A DNA stretch of 64,000 nucleotides from Thioclava indica. Lineage in GTDB: Bacteria > Pseudomonadota > Alphaproteobacteria > Rhodobacterales > Rhodobacteraceae. Position 1 is the first letter of the stretch. Every line of letters starts with the position of its first letter. The notes under the pieces are model-generated. The model did no database searches. It saw only the letters and a list, made by a program, of their open reading frames with translations, and was not told where the DNA came from. A program made the translations under genes and the position numbers. This document shows positions 52,881 through 62,140 of the stretch, in pieces. The stretch is taken from assembly GCF_000714545.1 (NCBI RefSeq), contig NZ_AUNB01000040.1, positions 124,001 to 188,000 on the forward strand. The letters run 5' to 3'.

Positions 52881-53429
52881 ATGAAAACTCTCCGGAAATC
52901 TGGGAAATTGCTTGAGCGCGGCGCGTGCGTCCATGTACGCTCCACTTGGCGCGGCAGGGCGACTGGGCCACTCACGAATGGGTGAGCGCTCTGCGCAATC
53001 AAAGCCGCAATTTGCGAGCGCCCGGATCGAGGAAATGGCGGCGACAGAGCAGCCGATCGCCCCGCGCCTGCGCCAACACGATTGCGGGGACGCCGCGACA
53101 ATAGCGCAAGGGCGGCCCCTGATTGAAGAGGCCAAGTTCGTACCCTCGGATGCGGTGGATCTGATGGATCTGCAAGATCAGAGCTACACCTAATTGCGCC
53201 CCTAAGCGCCCAAGCAAGAAAATACGAAAGAGGGGCGACGTGAGCGCATCTTTACGCCCCTTCATGCCGCTGTGACAGCTTCGCCACAGCGCGTTAACGA
53301 TTATTAACGTTAACACCCACCGTGATTTGACGCGAAAACCTGCGCTAGCGTAAGACATTGTCAGCAAGAAGAAAATTCTTGTGCGACCGATCAGGCAATA
53401 CGGTTGCTAAGAAACTTACAGGAGTTCAC
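52881..53429. other. Intergenic region with operator-like repeat
   Basis: About 550 bases without a supported gene. Frames of 60-120 codons on both strands lack families and ribosome sites. At 53293-53314 GTTAACG and CGTTAAC form an inverted repeat around ATTATTAA. With the promoter at 53327-53356 it precedes the outer-membrane protein gene. Confidence 0.5.
53327..53356 (+). promoter_or_regulatory. Candidate promoter of the outer-membrane protein gene
   Basis: TTGACG at 53327-53332 and TAAGAC at 53351-53356 are separated by 18 bases, 73 bases before the ATG. The inverted GTTAAC repeat lies just upstream of the -35 and could be an activator site. Confidence 0.45.
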
Positions 53430-54347
53430 ATGACGAAAATTGTAGCCGTCGCAGCGCTCGCCTGCGCCTTTTCACCCATGTCCGCATTTGCTCAGGATTA
53501 TTCCGGCGCCGTAACCTTGGGTTACGCAAAATCGGATGTCTCCGACATCAGCGAAAACATTTACACGAACTCGCTTGACGGACGCGCCAACGTTCATTTC
53601 GATAATGGCGTAACGCTTGGTGCGAATGCCAATGCCGTGCGCGGTCACATGCAAGGGGTTTCGGGCCATATCACTGGCTCTGTCTTCGGCGTTCAAGGCA
53701 GCTATAAACTGCCGAGCACCCTCCGCTTTGGCGTCTACGCCGAAAAAGCAAAGCTGGACGTCACCGGGCTGGGCACCGATCTGTCCGCGACCTCTGCCGG
53801 GATCACCGCAGGTTATGACTATGCCAACGTGAAAATGGATGGCTTCATCGGCCGCACCACGACGAACCCCGATCTGCCCTCGGGCGTCGATGTAAATGAC
53901 TACGGGTTTGCACTCAAATATACTGCGATGCAGAATGTAACGCTTGGCGGCAACGTGATGCGCACCCGTCTTTCGGGCGGTGGCAATCACGTCGATCTCG
54001 ATATGATCGGCGTTGCCGGTGCCTATGCGTTCAACGACCAGTGGACCGCTTTTAGTGGCCTGACGCGCACCAAGATCAGTGACGTTGATGCCAAAGTGAC
54101 AACCTTCGGTCTGGGCGTGAGCTATGACATGACCTCGCTGGTCAAAATCGGCTCCTCCGCATCGCTGGAATACGCACACACCAAGGGCGATCTGGATGGT
54201 GGCGACGGCTCGCTAAACACTGTGCGCCTTGGCGTCACGATCCCGCTCGGCCATTCGACCGGCAAAGTGCCGCTGAACAGCGTCGCGGACTCGATCCTGA
54301 AACCGACTCACAGCGTTGTCTCCTCGACCGTGCTCAGCGCGTTCTAA
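53430..54347 (+). CDS. Outer-membrane beta-barrel (porin-like) protein
   Basis: A 305-residue exported protein with signal peptide ending SAFAQD. The mature chain shows many amphipathic beta strands (SGAVTLGYAKSD, VTLGANANAVRG, LRFGVYAEKAKL, VSYDMTSLVKIG and others), as in alphaproteobacterial porin-like barrels. About 25 residues follow the last strand. RBS ACAGGAG. It is monocistronic with its own promoter and a strong terminator. A general porin or surface barrel; precise function unknown. Confidence 0.78.
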   Translation: MTKIVAVAALACAFSPMSAFAQDYSGAVTLGYAKSDVSDISENIYTNSLDGRANVHFDNGVTLGANANAVRGHMQGVSGHITGSVFGVQGSYKLPSTLRFGVYAEKAKLDVTGLGTDLSATSAGITAGYDYANVKMDGFIGRTTTNPDLPSGVDVNDYGFALKYTAMQNVTLGGNVMRTRLSGGGNHVDLDMIGVAGAYAFNDQWTAFSGLTRTKISDVDAKVTTFGLGVSYDMTSLVKIGSSASLEYAHTKGDLDGGDGSLNTVRLGVTIPLGHSTGKVPLNSVADSILKPTHSVVSSTVLSAF

Positions 54348-54370
54348 GACGCCTGAACTGCATTAGCGAA

Positions 54371-54399
54371 AGGCCGGAGGGGTTACCTCCGGCCTTTTT
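54371..54399 (+). terminator. Rho-independent terminator of the outer-membrane protein gene
   Basis: AGGCCGGAGG and CCTCCGGCCT form a perfect 10-base stem with a 5-base loop (GGTTA), followed by TTTTC. It lies 24 bases after the stop. Confidence 0.9.
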
Positions 54400-54426
54400 C
54401 ATTGGGCAAACGCTGTCTGTCGCCGC

Positions 54427-55113
54427 CTAGCTGGCGCGCCAAGCCCCGCCATCATCGCCAAAACGCATCGCAAGATCCGCGATCAGCGCCATGTCGGTGC
54501 TATCGAGCGGCCCCTCATAGCGCGGACGAAAGCGCAGCCGGAACGCGGGCAGCAGTGTCTTGATCCCCAAATCGCCATAGCCGAAACTCTGCGCCAACGC
54601 GCAGAATGTGTCGGTACCGGGCGCGGGTGCAGTGCGCGGTTCGGGCCAGATCGACAGGCCCTGAGCCGCCAAACGCTGCCAATCAAAGCGTTGACCGGGG
54701 TCGATTTTGCGCCCCGGTGACATGTCGCAATGGCCGATGATATTTTCAGGCGGGATTGCCCAGCGCGCCATGATATCGCCCAGCAACCCCTCAAGCGCGG
54801 CCATTTGCGGCTCGGGGAAAGGGCGCTCGCCCAGATTGTCCAACTCGATCCCGATAGAGCGCGAATTCACATCCTCGCAGCCCCGCCATTGCCCCGCCCC
54901 GGCATGCCAAGCGCGCATCTCTTCGGGTACAAGTTGTTCGCTGCGCCCATCGTTGCCGATCAGCCAATGCGCCGACACTTCGGCCTCGGGCAGACAAAGT
55001 CGCCTACGCGCCGCGTCAAAGCTGGGCATCGCGGTGTAGTGGATCACGACCAATTCCGGGCGCGCGCCGCCCCGCCGCTCACCGAAATTGGGTGAGAGCA
55101 ATGGGGCGCTCAC
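54427..55113 (-). CDS. N-acetylmuramoyl-L-alanine amidase (AmpD/Amidase_2 type)
   Basis: A 228-residue zinc amidase. The metal ligands are the His in VVIHYTA near residue 25, with HWLIGNDG and GHCDMSPGRKIDPG giving the second His and the Asp. It cleaves the MurNAc-L-Ala bond of peptidoglycan fragments. No signal peptide, so probably cytosolic wall recycling. The likely start is a GTG at 55113 that overlaps the stop of the lipoprotein gene (TAGTG); a TTG at 55152 is an alternative. Without an SD sequence, translation may depend on the upstream gene. Confidence 0.85.
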   Translation of the reverse strand: MSAPLLSPNFGERRGGARPELVVIHYTAMPSFDAARRRLCLPEAEVSAHWLIGNDGRSEQLVPEEMRAWHAGAGQWRGCEDVNSRSIGIELDNLGERPFPEPQMAALEGLLGDIMARWAIPPENIIGHCDMSPGRKIDPGQRFDWQRLAAQGLSIWPEPRTAPAPGTDTFCALAQSFGYGDLGIKTLLPAFRLRFRPRYEGPLDSTDMALIADLAMRFGDDGGAWRAS

Positions 55114-55817
55114 TAGCGGGCAGCCTGAAACGGTGTCGGATCCCAACCGCAAGCGAACCCGTCGCCATCGGGATCAAGGTTCATCTTGTCGCGCTGCGGC
55201 CCACCCGAGGCCAGAAACGCGATCTGCGCCTGATCCGCCGAGATATATTTCGCGCAGGCCTTGTCGGTCGAGGTCAGGTGAATGCCGCCGCGTTTATAGA
55301 CCGATTGGCCCGGGCGGTTGGACACTGACAACGCATAGGCTGCAAGATTTGGCCCAGACGCAGTGTTGTCCAAGATCGGTTGCGCTGCGACGGGCGCAGC
55401 GGACAGACTGGACGCCGCCGAGGTCGATCCGCTCGTCGCGTTCATCGCATCACCTGCGGGCGCGGTCTGTTGCAGGGCCGCCATCGCATCCGCGCCTATC
55501 GTCGAGCCTGCGCTACCCGACATCGCAGGTGCGGGAATCGACGGATCGGAGCCAATCGTGCCACTCGCATCAATCGACGGCGCAGACAGCGCATTGGTCG
55601 ATCCCGGCGTTGCGGTGCCTGTCGCATTGAGCGGCGCGCCGGGTGGCGAAGGGTTGGTGCCGGGCGCGGTTGGCATGACGCCTTGGGCCGATGGCGGCAC
55701 GATGGCCTGACCGCGCAATTGCGCCTCGCGCTGCGCCTCGGGGCCGGAATCGGGCATCGACGTCACGCAGCCCGCAAGGGCCAAAACGCCACCAAGAACT
55801 GCAAGAGCGCGCATCAT
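55113..55817 (-). CDS. Lipoprotein with C-terminal Excalibur-like calcium motif
   Basis: A 234-residue lipoprotein. Signal peptide and lipobox are in RALAVLGGVLALAGC. A ~150-residue Ser/Ala/Gly/Pro-rich linker leads to a small C-terminal domain (KACAKYISADQAQIAFLASG, then DPDGDGFACGW). The DPDGDGFAC segment matches the Excalibur calcium-binding motif. The gene sits between gatA and the amidase, overlapping the latter by one base. An envelope role linked to peptidoglycan is inferred from this pairing. Start at 55817 chosen so the hydrophobic segment is N-terminal. Confidence 0.78.
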   Translation of the reverse strand: MMRALAVLGGVLALAGCVTSMPDSGPEAQREAQLRGQAIVPPSAQGVMPTAPGTNPSPPGAPLNATGTATPGSTNALSAPSIDASGTIGSDPSIPAPAMSGSAGSTIGADAMAALQQTAPAGDAMNATSGSTSAASSLSAAPVAAQPILDNTASGPNLAAYALSVSNRPGQSVYKRGGIHLTSTDKACAKYISADQAQIAFLASGGPQRDKMNLDPDGDGFACGWDPTPFQAAR

Positions 55818-55818
55818 A

Positions 55819-57297
55819 TCACCACCATTTGTTGGGTTTCGCGGCAAACCCTGCCGCCTGTTCCAGAACGTAGGCGTGGTTCAAAAGTTCCCCTTCTTCC
55901 CACGGCCGCCCGATCAGTTGCAGCCCCAACGGCAAGCCCTTGGCATCCAGACCGCAGGGCACGGAAATGCCGGGCAGGCCAGCAAGGTTCACCGTCACGG
56001 TAAACACATCGTTAAGATACATCGCGACCGGATCGGCATCGACCATTTCACCCAGACCAAAGGCCGAGGACGGCGTGGCCGGCGTCAGAATCGCGTCGAT
56101 CCCTTGGGCAAACACCTGTTCAAAATCGCGCTTGATCAGGGCACGCACCTTGCGGGCGCGGTTGTAATAGGCGTCGTAAAAGCCCGCGCTCAGCACATAG
56201 GTGCCGATCATCACGCGGCGCTGGACCTCGGGGCCAAACCCCTCGGCGCGGGTCTTTTCATACATGTCGGTGATGCCCTCGCCCGCGCCCAGCTTGGCGC
56301 GATGGCCATAGCGCACCCCGTCATAGCGCGCGAGGTTCGAGGACGCCTCGGCAGGAGCCACCACATAATAGGCGGGCAGCGCGTATTTCGTATGCGGCAG
56401 CGAGATATCGACGATCTCGGCCCCCGCATCTTTCAGCATCGCGATGCCGTTTTCCCAGAGGGTTTCGATCTCGGCGGGCATGCCATCCAGTCGATATTCC
56501 TTGGGGATACCGATCTTTTTGCCACGAATGTCCCCCGTTAGCGCCGCTTCGAAATCGGGCACAAGGATATCGGCAGAGGTCGAATCCTTGGGATCATGGC
56601 TGCACATCGTGCCCAACATGATCGCGGCATCGCGCACCGATTTCGTCATCGGCCCGGCCTGATCGAGGCTGGAGGCAAACGCCACCACACCCCAACGCGA
56701 CACACGCCCGTAGGTCGGCTTGATGCCCACGATACCGGTAAACGCGGCGGGCTGGCGGATCGAGCCGCCGGTATCGGTGCCCGTTGCGGCCAGACAAAGA
56801 TCGGCTGCCACAGCCGCCGCCGAGCCGCCCGAAGAGCCGCCCGGCGTGAGCTGCCGGTCATCGACTTTCCACGGGTTTACAACCGGACCGTAGCAGGCGG
56901 ATTCGTTGCTCGAGCCCATCGCGAACTCGTCCATGTTGAGTTTGCCCAACATCACCGCGCCCGCATCCCACAGGTTCTGCGTCACGGTCGATTCATATTC
57001 CGGTTTGAACCCTTCGAGGATGTTCGAAGCCGCTTGCGTCGCCACGCCTTTGGTCGCGAACAAGTCCTTGATGCCCAGCGGGATACCGCACATCGCAGGT
57101 GCATCGCCCGATTTGATCCGCGCATCGGCGGCCTTGGCCTGCTCTAGCGCGATCTCGGGGGTTTTGTGCACGAACGCATTGAGCGCCCCTGCCCCTTCGA
57201 TTTCGCCCAGACACGCCTCGGTCAGTTCCACCGAGGTCACATCGCCCTTTTTCAGCGCATCGCGCGCATCCGCAATCGTCAGTTTGTTCAGGCTCAT
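55819..57297 (-). CDS. gatA: Aspartyl/glutamyl-tRNA amidotransferase subunit A
   Basis: A 492-residue amidase-signature enzyme. Catalytic Lys77 (IPLGIKDLF), cis-Ser155 ([12 protein letters not shown]) and Ser179 ([13 protein letters not shown]) form the Ser-cisSer-Lys triad. NSFVH-like N-terminus and [11 protein letters not shown] confirm GatA over other amidases. It supplies ammonia from glutamine for conversion of misacylated Glu-tRNA(Gln) or Asp-tRNA(Asn). It overlaps gatC by 4 nt; gatB is not in the window. Confidence 0.95.
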   Translation of the reverse strand: MSLNKLTIADARDALKKGDVTSVELTEACLGEIEGAGALNAFVHKTPEIALEQAKAADARIKSGDAPAMCGIPLGIKDLFATKGVATQAASNILEGFKPEYESTVTQNLWDAGAVMLGKLNMDEFAMGSSNESACYGPVVNPWKVDDRQLTPGGSSGGSAAAVAADLCLAATGTDTGGSIRQPAAFTGIVGIKPTYGRVSRWGVVAFASSLDQAGPMTKSVRDAAIMLGTMCSHDPKDSTSADILVPDFEAALTGDIRGKKIGIPKEYRLDGMPAEIETLWENGIAMLKDAGAEIVDISLPHTKYALPAYYVVAPAEASSNLARYDGVRYGHRAKLGAGEGITDMYEKTRAEGFGPEVQRRVMIGTYVLSAGFYDAYYNRARKVRALIKRDFEQVFAQGIDAILTPATPSSAFGLGEMVDADPVAMYLNDVFTVTVNLAGLPGISVPCGLDAKGLPLGLQLIGRPWEEGELLNHAYVLEQAAGFAAKPNKWW

Positions 57298-57581
57298 TCG
57301 ACCACCTTCGGCACGGCAAAGAAACCCTCGCGGGCATCGGGGGCGTTTTTCAGGATTTTCTCGGGATAACCGCCATCGGTCACGACATCTTCGCGCCGCT
57401 TCAGACGCATCGGCGTGACCGAGGTCATCGGCTCTACGCCCTCAACGTCAACCTCGTTGAGCTGCTCCATGAAGGTCAGGATGTTGGACAACTCGGATGC
57501 AAGCGCGGGCAGGTGATCTTCGGGCACCCGGATCCGGGCCAGATGCGCCACCTTGCGCGCGGTGTCGATATCAATGGACAT
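57294..57581 (-). CDS. gatC: Aspartyl/glutamyl-tRNA amidotransferase subunit C
   Basis: A 95-residue subunit: [40 protein letters not shown] and a tail ending [12 protein letters not shown], the usual GatC pattern. It wraps around GatA and stabilises the GatCAB complex. It shares ATGA with gatA and opens the leftward gatCA-lipoprotein-amidase gene string. RBS GGAGAAA upstream. Confidence 0.95.
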   Translation of the reverse strand: MSIDIDTARKVAHLARIRVPEDHLPALASELSNILTFMEQLNEVDVEGVEPMTSVTPMRLKRREDVVTDGGYPEKILKNAPDAREGFFAVPKVVE

Positions 57582-57725
57582 TGGGTTTCTCCGCTATTCT
57601 TGGATCGCGGTTTAGCCCGTGCATCAACCGCTTTCAAGCGCCCCGCCAGATTGTGAGCGGCTACCCCCCTGTCACGCGCGAATTTGCGCCCTAATCTTAG
57701 GACAAACCCAAAAGGAGGACCAAAG

Positions 57726-58418
57726 ATGAAACTGACCTGGCTTGGCCATTCCGGCTTTCGTATTGAAACGGGCGATACGGTGATTTTGCTCGACCCGTTC
57801 CTGACCGGCTCACCCGTCTTTCCCGCAGATAAGCGTAGCGAGGCGATCAGGGGAGCAACCCATATTCTGCTGACGCATGGCCATGGCGATCATGCTGGCG
57901 ATGCCGTGCCAATTTCCAAGGAACTGGGCATTCCGGTCTATTGCATCCACGAGTTGTCGATCATCCTCGGCGCGGATGGCGCGCAGACGGTCGGCTTTGG
58001 CAAAGGCGGCACGGTCGATATTGGCGGCGCAAAGGTGACGATGGTGAACGCCACGCATTCGGCCTCGATTGATTATAAAGATCAGGGCCTTGTCTACGCC
58101 GGCCAGCCCGCCGGCTTTATGATCGCGGCAGAAGGGCACACGATCTACGTCACTGGCGACACCGACATTATGGCGGATATGGCGTGGATGGGTGAGTTGC
58201 ACAAACCCGATATCGGAATTCTCTCGGCGGGCGGCCATTACACGATGGACATGGCGCGCGCGGGTTGGGCGGCGAAGAAATACTTTGATTTCAAGACCGT
58301 AATCCCGTGTCATTACAAAACCTTCGACCTGCTTGAACAATCCGCGCAACCGTTGATTGACGCCTTGCCGGGCGTTGATGTGATCGAACCCAAGATCCTG
58401 AGCCCCATCGAAATCTGA
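57726..58418 (+). CDS. UPF0173-family metal-dependent hydrolase
   Basis: A 230-residue MBL-fold protein of the UPF0173 group. Its motifs are GHSGFRI, THGHGDHAGD (metal ligands His51, His53, Asp55, His56), VNATHSAS, and VTGDTDIMADM with AGGHYTMD. The ATG follows AAAGGAGG with 7 bases spacing. The family is widely conserved, but its substrate is unknown. It is divergent from gatC and not part of an evident operon. Confidence 0.92.
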   Translation: MKLTWLGHSGFRIETGDTVILLDPFLTGSPVFPADKRSEAIRGATHILLTHGHGDHAGDAVPISKELGIPVYCIHELSIILGADGAQTVGFGKGGTVDIGGAKVTMVNATHSASIDYKDQGLVYAGQPAGFMIAAEGHTIYVTGDTDIMADMAWMGELHKPDIGILSAGGHYTMDMARAGWAAKKYFDFKTVIPCHYKTFDLLEQSAQPLIDALPGVDVIEPKILSPIEI

Positions 58419-58501
58419 GAAATTACGCGGCCGGGCAGCGCAGCATCGCTTGAAGAGCGCCGCCTGGCGCGCTAGATTCTGGCCTCAAGAGGAGAGGCAG
58501 T

Positions 58502-58870
58502 ATGTCCGATTTGCTGACGTTCAAGGAAATGTGCGAGCGCTTTGACGTGACCCCCCGCACCTTGCGCTATTATGAGTATATCGAACTTCTAAGCCCGCAA
58601 AAGGAGGGGCGCTCGCGGTTCTACGGCCCCCGTGAGATTGCCCGCATGACCCTGATCCTGCGCGGGCGTCGCTTTGGCTTTTCGCTCGAAGAATTGCGGC
58701 AATGGCTGCAAATTTACGACCAAAAAGGCACAGACGAGCAAAACCGCGTCTGGATCGAACTGGCCGATCGCCAGTTGGGCGTGCTGAAAGAACAGCGCGA
58801 CGAGCTCGACAGTGCGATTAATGACCTACGACAATTGCGTGATCAGGTCTCCACACCTCTTGATTCTTGA
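58502..58870 (+). CDS. MerR-family regulator, first paralogue
   Basis: A 122-residue regulator. The N-terminal helix-turn-helix reads FKEMCERFDVTPRTLRYYEY, with wing RSRFYGPREIARMTLILRGR and a long dimer helix from about residue 85. It lacks the Cys of metal-sensing MerR proteins. Its helix-turn-helix is very similar to that of the MerR at 59109-59507 (MC--F-VTPRTLR-YE, LILRG-RFGFSLE), so the two are duplicates. RBS GAGGAGAGG. A role in acyl-CoA catabolism is inferred from the neighbours. Confidence 0.9.
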   Translation: MSDLLTFKEMCERFDVTPRTLRYYEYIELLSPQKEGRSRFYGPREIARMTLILRGRRFGFSLEELRQWLQIYDQKGTDEQNRVWIELADRQLGVLKEQRDELDSAINDLRQLRDQVSTPLDS

Positions 58871-58981
58871 TTGCAAAGTGCATTCCCTGGCGTCACCCCG
58901 CTCGAATACGTTCAAGCGGGCTTGACGATTTACGTTGCGTTCAGCGAAAGATTATTTCCTAACCGAATGGTAAAAAGTTTC

Positions 58982-59033
58982 TGACATTACGTCATCAAAG
59001 TTGTGACGCCACGTTATGGTGACGTGCACGTCA
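58982..59033. promoter_or_regulatory. Cluster of TGACGT-type dyads between the MerR paralogues
   Basis: Three related sites lie in 52 bases: TGAC-ATTAC-GTCA at 58982-58994, the imperfect TGACGCCACGTTA at 59004-59016, and the perfect 14-base palindrome TGACGTGCACGTCA at 59020-59033. They are 76-127 bases upstream of the second MerR gene. They resemble operators of MerR-type acyl-CoA catabolism regulators (LiuR group), a comparison from memory. Confidence 0.6.
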
Positions 59034-59050
59034 AGAACTCTTGTAATACT

Positions 59051-59073
59051 GGGGCAGTCAGATGATCTGCCCC
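59051..59073 (+). promoter_or_regulatory. Hairpin in the leader of the second merR gene
   Basis: GGGGCAG (59051-59057) pairs with CTGCCCC (59067-59073) around TCAGATGAT. There is no T-run, and it lies 35 bases before the start. It may affect mRNA stability or translation of the regulator. Confidence 0.4.
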
Positions 59074-59108
59074 TCTGCGTTACGCTAAGTTAGCACGGGG
59101 CTGTGAGC

Positions 59109-59507
59109 ATGACCGAAGACGAAGTTTTAACGATCCGCGAGATGTGTGACGCATTCAATGTGACGCCGCGCACCTTACGGTTCTACGAGAGCAAGGAGTT
59201 GCTGTTTCCCATTCGCGAGGGACAGAAGCGGCTATTTACGCGACGTGATCGCGCAAGGCTGAAACTGATCCTGCGCGGCAAGCGTTTCGGGTTTAGTTTG
59301 GAGGATATCCGCCAGCTGCTGGATCTGTACGAAATGGGCGATCAGCAAAAGACACAGCTGCACGAGACGATCAAGATCGCGCAGCAACGTATGTCGGAAA
59401 TGTCCCGCCAGCGCGACGAGCTGGGGCAGGCCATTTCCGAACTGGCCGATCAAATCGGCTGGGCCGAGAAACAACTGGATAAGGCGCGCCAAACCGACGC
59501 GGCCTGA
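59109..59507 (+). CDS. MerR-family regulator, second paralogue
   Basis: A 132-residue regulator with IREMCDAFNVTPRTLRFYES, the wing RLFTRRDRARLKLILRGKRF, and a C-terminal coiled coil rich in Gln/Glu (residues ~75-125). It lacks metal-binding Cys. The acyl-CoA dehydrogenase gene follows after 30 bases, so it is probably co-transcribed and controls that operon via the TGACGT dyads. A GTG at 59103 is an alternative start. Near-identical key positions with the first MerR suggest overlapping targets or heterodimers. Confidence 0.9.
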   Translation: MTEDEVLTIREMCDAFNVTPRTLRFYESKELLFPIREGQKRLFTRRDRARLKLILRGKRFGFSLEDIRQLLDLYEMGDQQKTQLHETIKIAQQRMSEMSRQRDELGQAISELADQIGWAEKQLDKARQTDAA

Positions 59508-59537
59508 TCCGCGATTGACGAAAAACGGGAGGACGCC

Positions 59538-61313
59538 ATGCCGAATTTCACCGCCAACACCAAAGATATGCAATTCGTTCTGCAAGAGGTTCTGAAAATC
59601 TCGCAGACCGATATTCCGGGCTACGAAGAGATGGAGCCCGATTTCACCGAGGCCGTTCTTGAGGCCGCTGGCAAGGTCAGCGCCGAGGTGCTCGCCCCGC
59701 TCAACGAGGTGGGCGACAAAGAGGGCTGCGTGTTGGAAAACGGCGTGGTGCGCACCCCCAAGGGGTTCGACAAGGCGTTCGCCGCAATGAAAGAGGGCGG
59801 CTGGACCGCGCTGGATTGCGACCCCGAATATGGCGGTCAGGGCATGCCTTATGTGCTGAACTGCGCGGTGGGCGAGATGTTCGTGTCCGCCAATATGGCG
59901 TTCAACATGTATCAGGGCCTGACGCATGGCGCCTATTCCGCGATCCATACGCACGGCACGGACGAGCAGAAATCGACCTACCTGCCCAAGATGGTCAGCT
60001 GTGACTGGACCGGCACGATGAACCTGACCGAGCCCCATTGCGGCACCGATCTGGGTCTTATGCGCACCAAGGCCGAGCCGCAGGATGATGGCTCGTATCT
60101 GATCACTGGCACCAAGATCTTCATCTCGGCAGGCGATCATGATCTGTCCGAGAACGTCATCCATCTGGTGCTGGCGAAAACGCCGGGCGGCGGTGACGGC
60201 CTTAAAAGCGTGTCGCTGTTCATCGTGCCGAAAATCTTGGTGAACGACGATGGCTCCTTGGGCGAGCGCAACGGCGTCTCGGTTGGCAAGCTTGAAGAAA
60301 AGATGGGCATCCACGGCAACGCAACCTGCGTGATGAACTATGACAGCGCCAAAGGCTGGCTGCTGGGCGATATGTATAAGGGCATGCGCGCGATGTTCAC
60401 GATGATGAACGAGGCGCGTCTGGGCGTGGGCCTGCAAGGCTACGCAGTTGGCGAAGCCGCCTATCAAGAGGCCGTGGCCTATGCCAAGGACCGCCTTCAG
60501 GGCCGCGCCGTGACCGGCGCCGTTGCGCCTGAAAAAGCCGCTGACCCGATCATTGTGCATCCCGATGTGCGTCGTAGTCTGATGGATCAGAAAAGCTTTG
60601 TCGAAGGCGCGCGCGCGTTTACTTTCTGGGGCGCACATCTGATCGACCGCGTTCATAAGGCTAATGATAAAGAGGCCGACGGGCTGATCTCGCTGATGAC
60701 TCCGGTCATCAAAGGGTTCCTGACTGACAAGGGCTTTGAAACTGCGGTGCAGGCGCAACAGGTATTCGGCGGGCATGGCTACACCGAAGACTGGCCGATG
60801 TCGCAGCATGTGCGCGACGCGCGCATCGCGATGATCTACGAGGGTGCGAACGGCATTCAGGCGCTCGATCTGGTGGGCCGCAAGCTGGCACAAGACGGCG
60901 GCAAGCATGTCATGGCCTTCTTTGATATGGTCAAGGCCGAGTGCAAATCGCATGACGATGACGAGCGGATGAAACCGTTCACCGATGCGCTGAAAACGGC
61001 CAGCAAACAGCTTCAGACGGCGGGGATGTTCTTTATGCAAAACGGCATGAAGAACCCCAACGCGGCGCTGTCGGGCAGCTATGATTTCATGCATCTGATG
61101 GGCCATGTCTGCTTGGGTCTGATGTGGACGCGTATGGCAAAAGCGGCCTACACCGCGCTGGATAATGGCGCTTCGGACAAGGACTTTTACGAGGGCAAGA
61201 TCGCCACGGGCCGTTACTACATGGCGCGCCAACTGCCTGCTTGCGCGACCCATCTGGCCCGCATCGAAAGCGGTGCCGATCCGGTCATGGCGCTGGCTGA
61301 CGATCAGTTCTGA
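59538..61313 (+). CDS. Long-form acyl-CoA dehydrogenase (~590 residues, DmdC/FadE-like)
   Basis: A 591-residue FAD enzyme. An N-terminal helical domain is followed by [20 protein letters not shown] (FAD/substrate site) and the motif [19 protein letters not shown] with the likely catalytic Glu435. An extra C-terminal AcylCoA_DH_C domain of about 120 residues follows. This long form includes 3-methylmercaptopropionyl-CoA dehydrogenases (DmdC) as well as fatty acyl-CoA dehydrogenases; the sequence alone does not separate them. RBS GGGAGG. Confidence 0.9.
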   Translation: MPNFTANTKDMQFVLQEVLKISQTDIPGYEEMEPDFTEAVLEAAGKVSAEVLAPLNEVGDKEGCVLENGVVRTPKGFDKAFAAMKEGGWTALDCDPEYGGQGMPYVLNCAVGEMFVSANMAFNMYQGLTHGAYSAIHTHGTDEQKSTYLPKMVSCDWTGTMNLTEPHCGTDLGLMRTKAEPQDDGSYLITGTKIFISAGDHDLSENVIHLVLAKTPGGGDGLKSVSLFIVPKILVNDDGSLGERNGVSVGKLEEKMGIHGNATCVMNYDSAKGWLLGDMYKGMRAMFTMMNEARLGVGLQGYAVGEAAYQEAVAYAKDRLQGRAVTGAVAPEKAADPIIVHPDVRRSLMDQKSFVEGARAFTFWGAHLIDRVHKANDKEADGLISLMTPVIKGFLTDKGFETAVQAQQVFGGHGYTEDWPMSQHVRDARIAMIYEGANGIQALDLVGRKLAQDGGKHVMAFFDMVKAECKSHDDDERMKPFTDALKTASKQLQTAGMFFMQNGMKNPNAALSGSYDFMHLMGHVCLGLMWTRMAKAAYTALDNGASDKDFYEGKIATGRYYMARQLPACATHLARIESGADPVMALADDQF

Positions 61314-61345
61314 TCGCGCCAGTCGTCACGTAATTGCAACAGATC

Positions 61346-61374
61346 GCGGCGGGCTTCGGCTCGCCGCTTCAATT
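61346..61374 (+). terminator. Candidate terminator after the acyl-CoA dehydrogenase
   Basis: GCGGCGGGC and GCTCGCCGC form a 9-base stem with a TTCG tetraloop (61346-61367), followed by TTCAATTTT. The T-run is imperfect, so read-through into the small genes downstream is possible. Confidence 0.6.
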
Positions 61375-61470
61375 TTATCTCACTGTCATGTGCGAGCGCG
61401 TGTGCGCTCTGTTCATTGCGCGTTCACCCCTTCTCGCTACCCTTAGACGCGTCAGGGGAATGAAACAGCC

Positions 61471-61830
61471 ATGCAGATGGGACTTGCAGAAACCAATCGC
61501 CGTTACGCCGCAGCACGGGCCGAGCTGCGTGCCCGTGGGGTGTTGCGCGACGCCAACCCCGATCTATGGGCGCGCCTGCTGAATTGGGGCGGACTAGAGC
61601 CGCGCCCGGTGCTGTATCTGTCTTGGCAGCAAAGCGTGCTGCTTTATGCGCTGGGCTTCGCGATTGCACAGCTTTTCGTGGATGATCTACTTGATTGGTC
61701 AACCGGCTTGACCTTTGGCGCACATACTGCGGCGCTCGTGCTGGGCGCGCTGCTTTTCGGCAGCCTCAGCGCGATTGCCCAGATCTGGCGCAAACGCAAG
61801 CTTGGCTTGAGCGACTGGGAACAGCTTTAA
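61471..61830 (+). CDS. Small membrane protein, DUF6404-like
   Basis: A 119-residue protein. The N-terminal soluble helix includes RRYAAARAELRARGVLRDAN. Two transmembrane helices are predicted, QSVLLYALGFAIAQLFVDDL and AALVLGALLFGSLSAIAQIW, and a basic tail follows. The RG(V/I)-----P arrangement before paired helices is like DUF6404, tentatively. An ATG at 61477 is an alternative start. Function unknown. Confidence 0.65.
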   Translation: MQMGLAETNRRYAAARAELRARGVLRDANPDLWARLLNWGGLEPRPVLYLSWQQSVLLYALGFAIAQLFVDDLLDWSTGLTFGAHTAALVLGALLFGSLSAIAQIWRKRKLGLSDWEQL

Positions 61831-61911
61831 TCCCGGCGGCAGGAAACGGGCATGGTCACGCCAGTGGATTTTTCCTAGTCTAAGCTGAAATCGCGCCAGC
61901 CGGAGCCATCC

Positions 61912-62124
61912 ATGCCCAAACGCCTGAAACTCACCCGCCGCTTTCCTGTGGCGATGACCAATGATGCTTATCGCCGCCTGAACCGGTTCGCTCAAGAAGC
62001 CGAGATCACGCCGGACGAAGCCTTGACCTTTGTCTTCGAGCACTTCAACTCCGTGACCGATCACGAGAACCTCAATCACAGGCTGCGGCTGTTCAAGGCG
62101 GAACTGCCCGAGCGCAAAGCCTAA
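61912..62124 (+). CDS. Small helical protein of unknown function
   Basis: A 70-residue protein, MPKRLKLTRRFPVAMTNDAY and RRLNRFAQEAEITPDEALTF. The pattern RRLNRFAQEA-ITPDEALTFVF resembles the helical part of ribbon-helix-helix regulators, with a beta-like basic N-terminus. This is weak evidence for a DNA-binding role. RBS GGAG eight bases upstream. It is followed by another small gene after 16 bases. Confidence 0.6.
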   Translation: MPKRLKLTRRFPVAMTNDAYRRLNRFAQEAEITPDEALTFVFEHFNSVTDHENLNHRLRLFKAELPERKA

Positions 62125-62140
62125 GCGCGAAAGGCCCGAA

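Noticed and set aside
52912-53193. 93-codon plus-strand frame upstream of the outer-membrane protein
   Set aside because: No ribosome site or family, composition unlike neighbouring genes; left as intergenic.
59232-61253. Very long minus-strand open frame (673 codons)
   Set aside because: It is antisense to the well-supported acyl-CoA dehydrogenase and merR2, lacks any family motif, and is His/Arg/Ala-rich as GC-rich antisense frames are.
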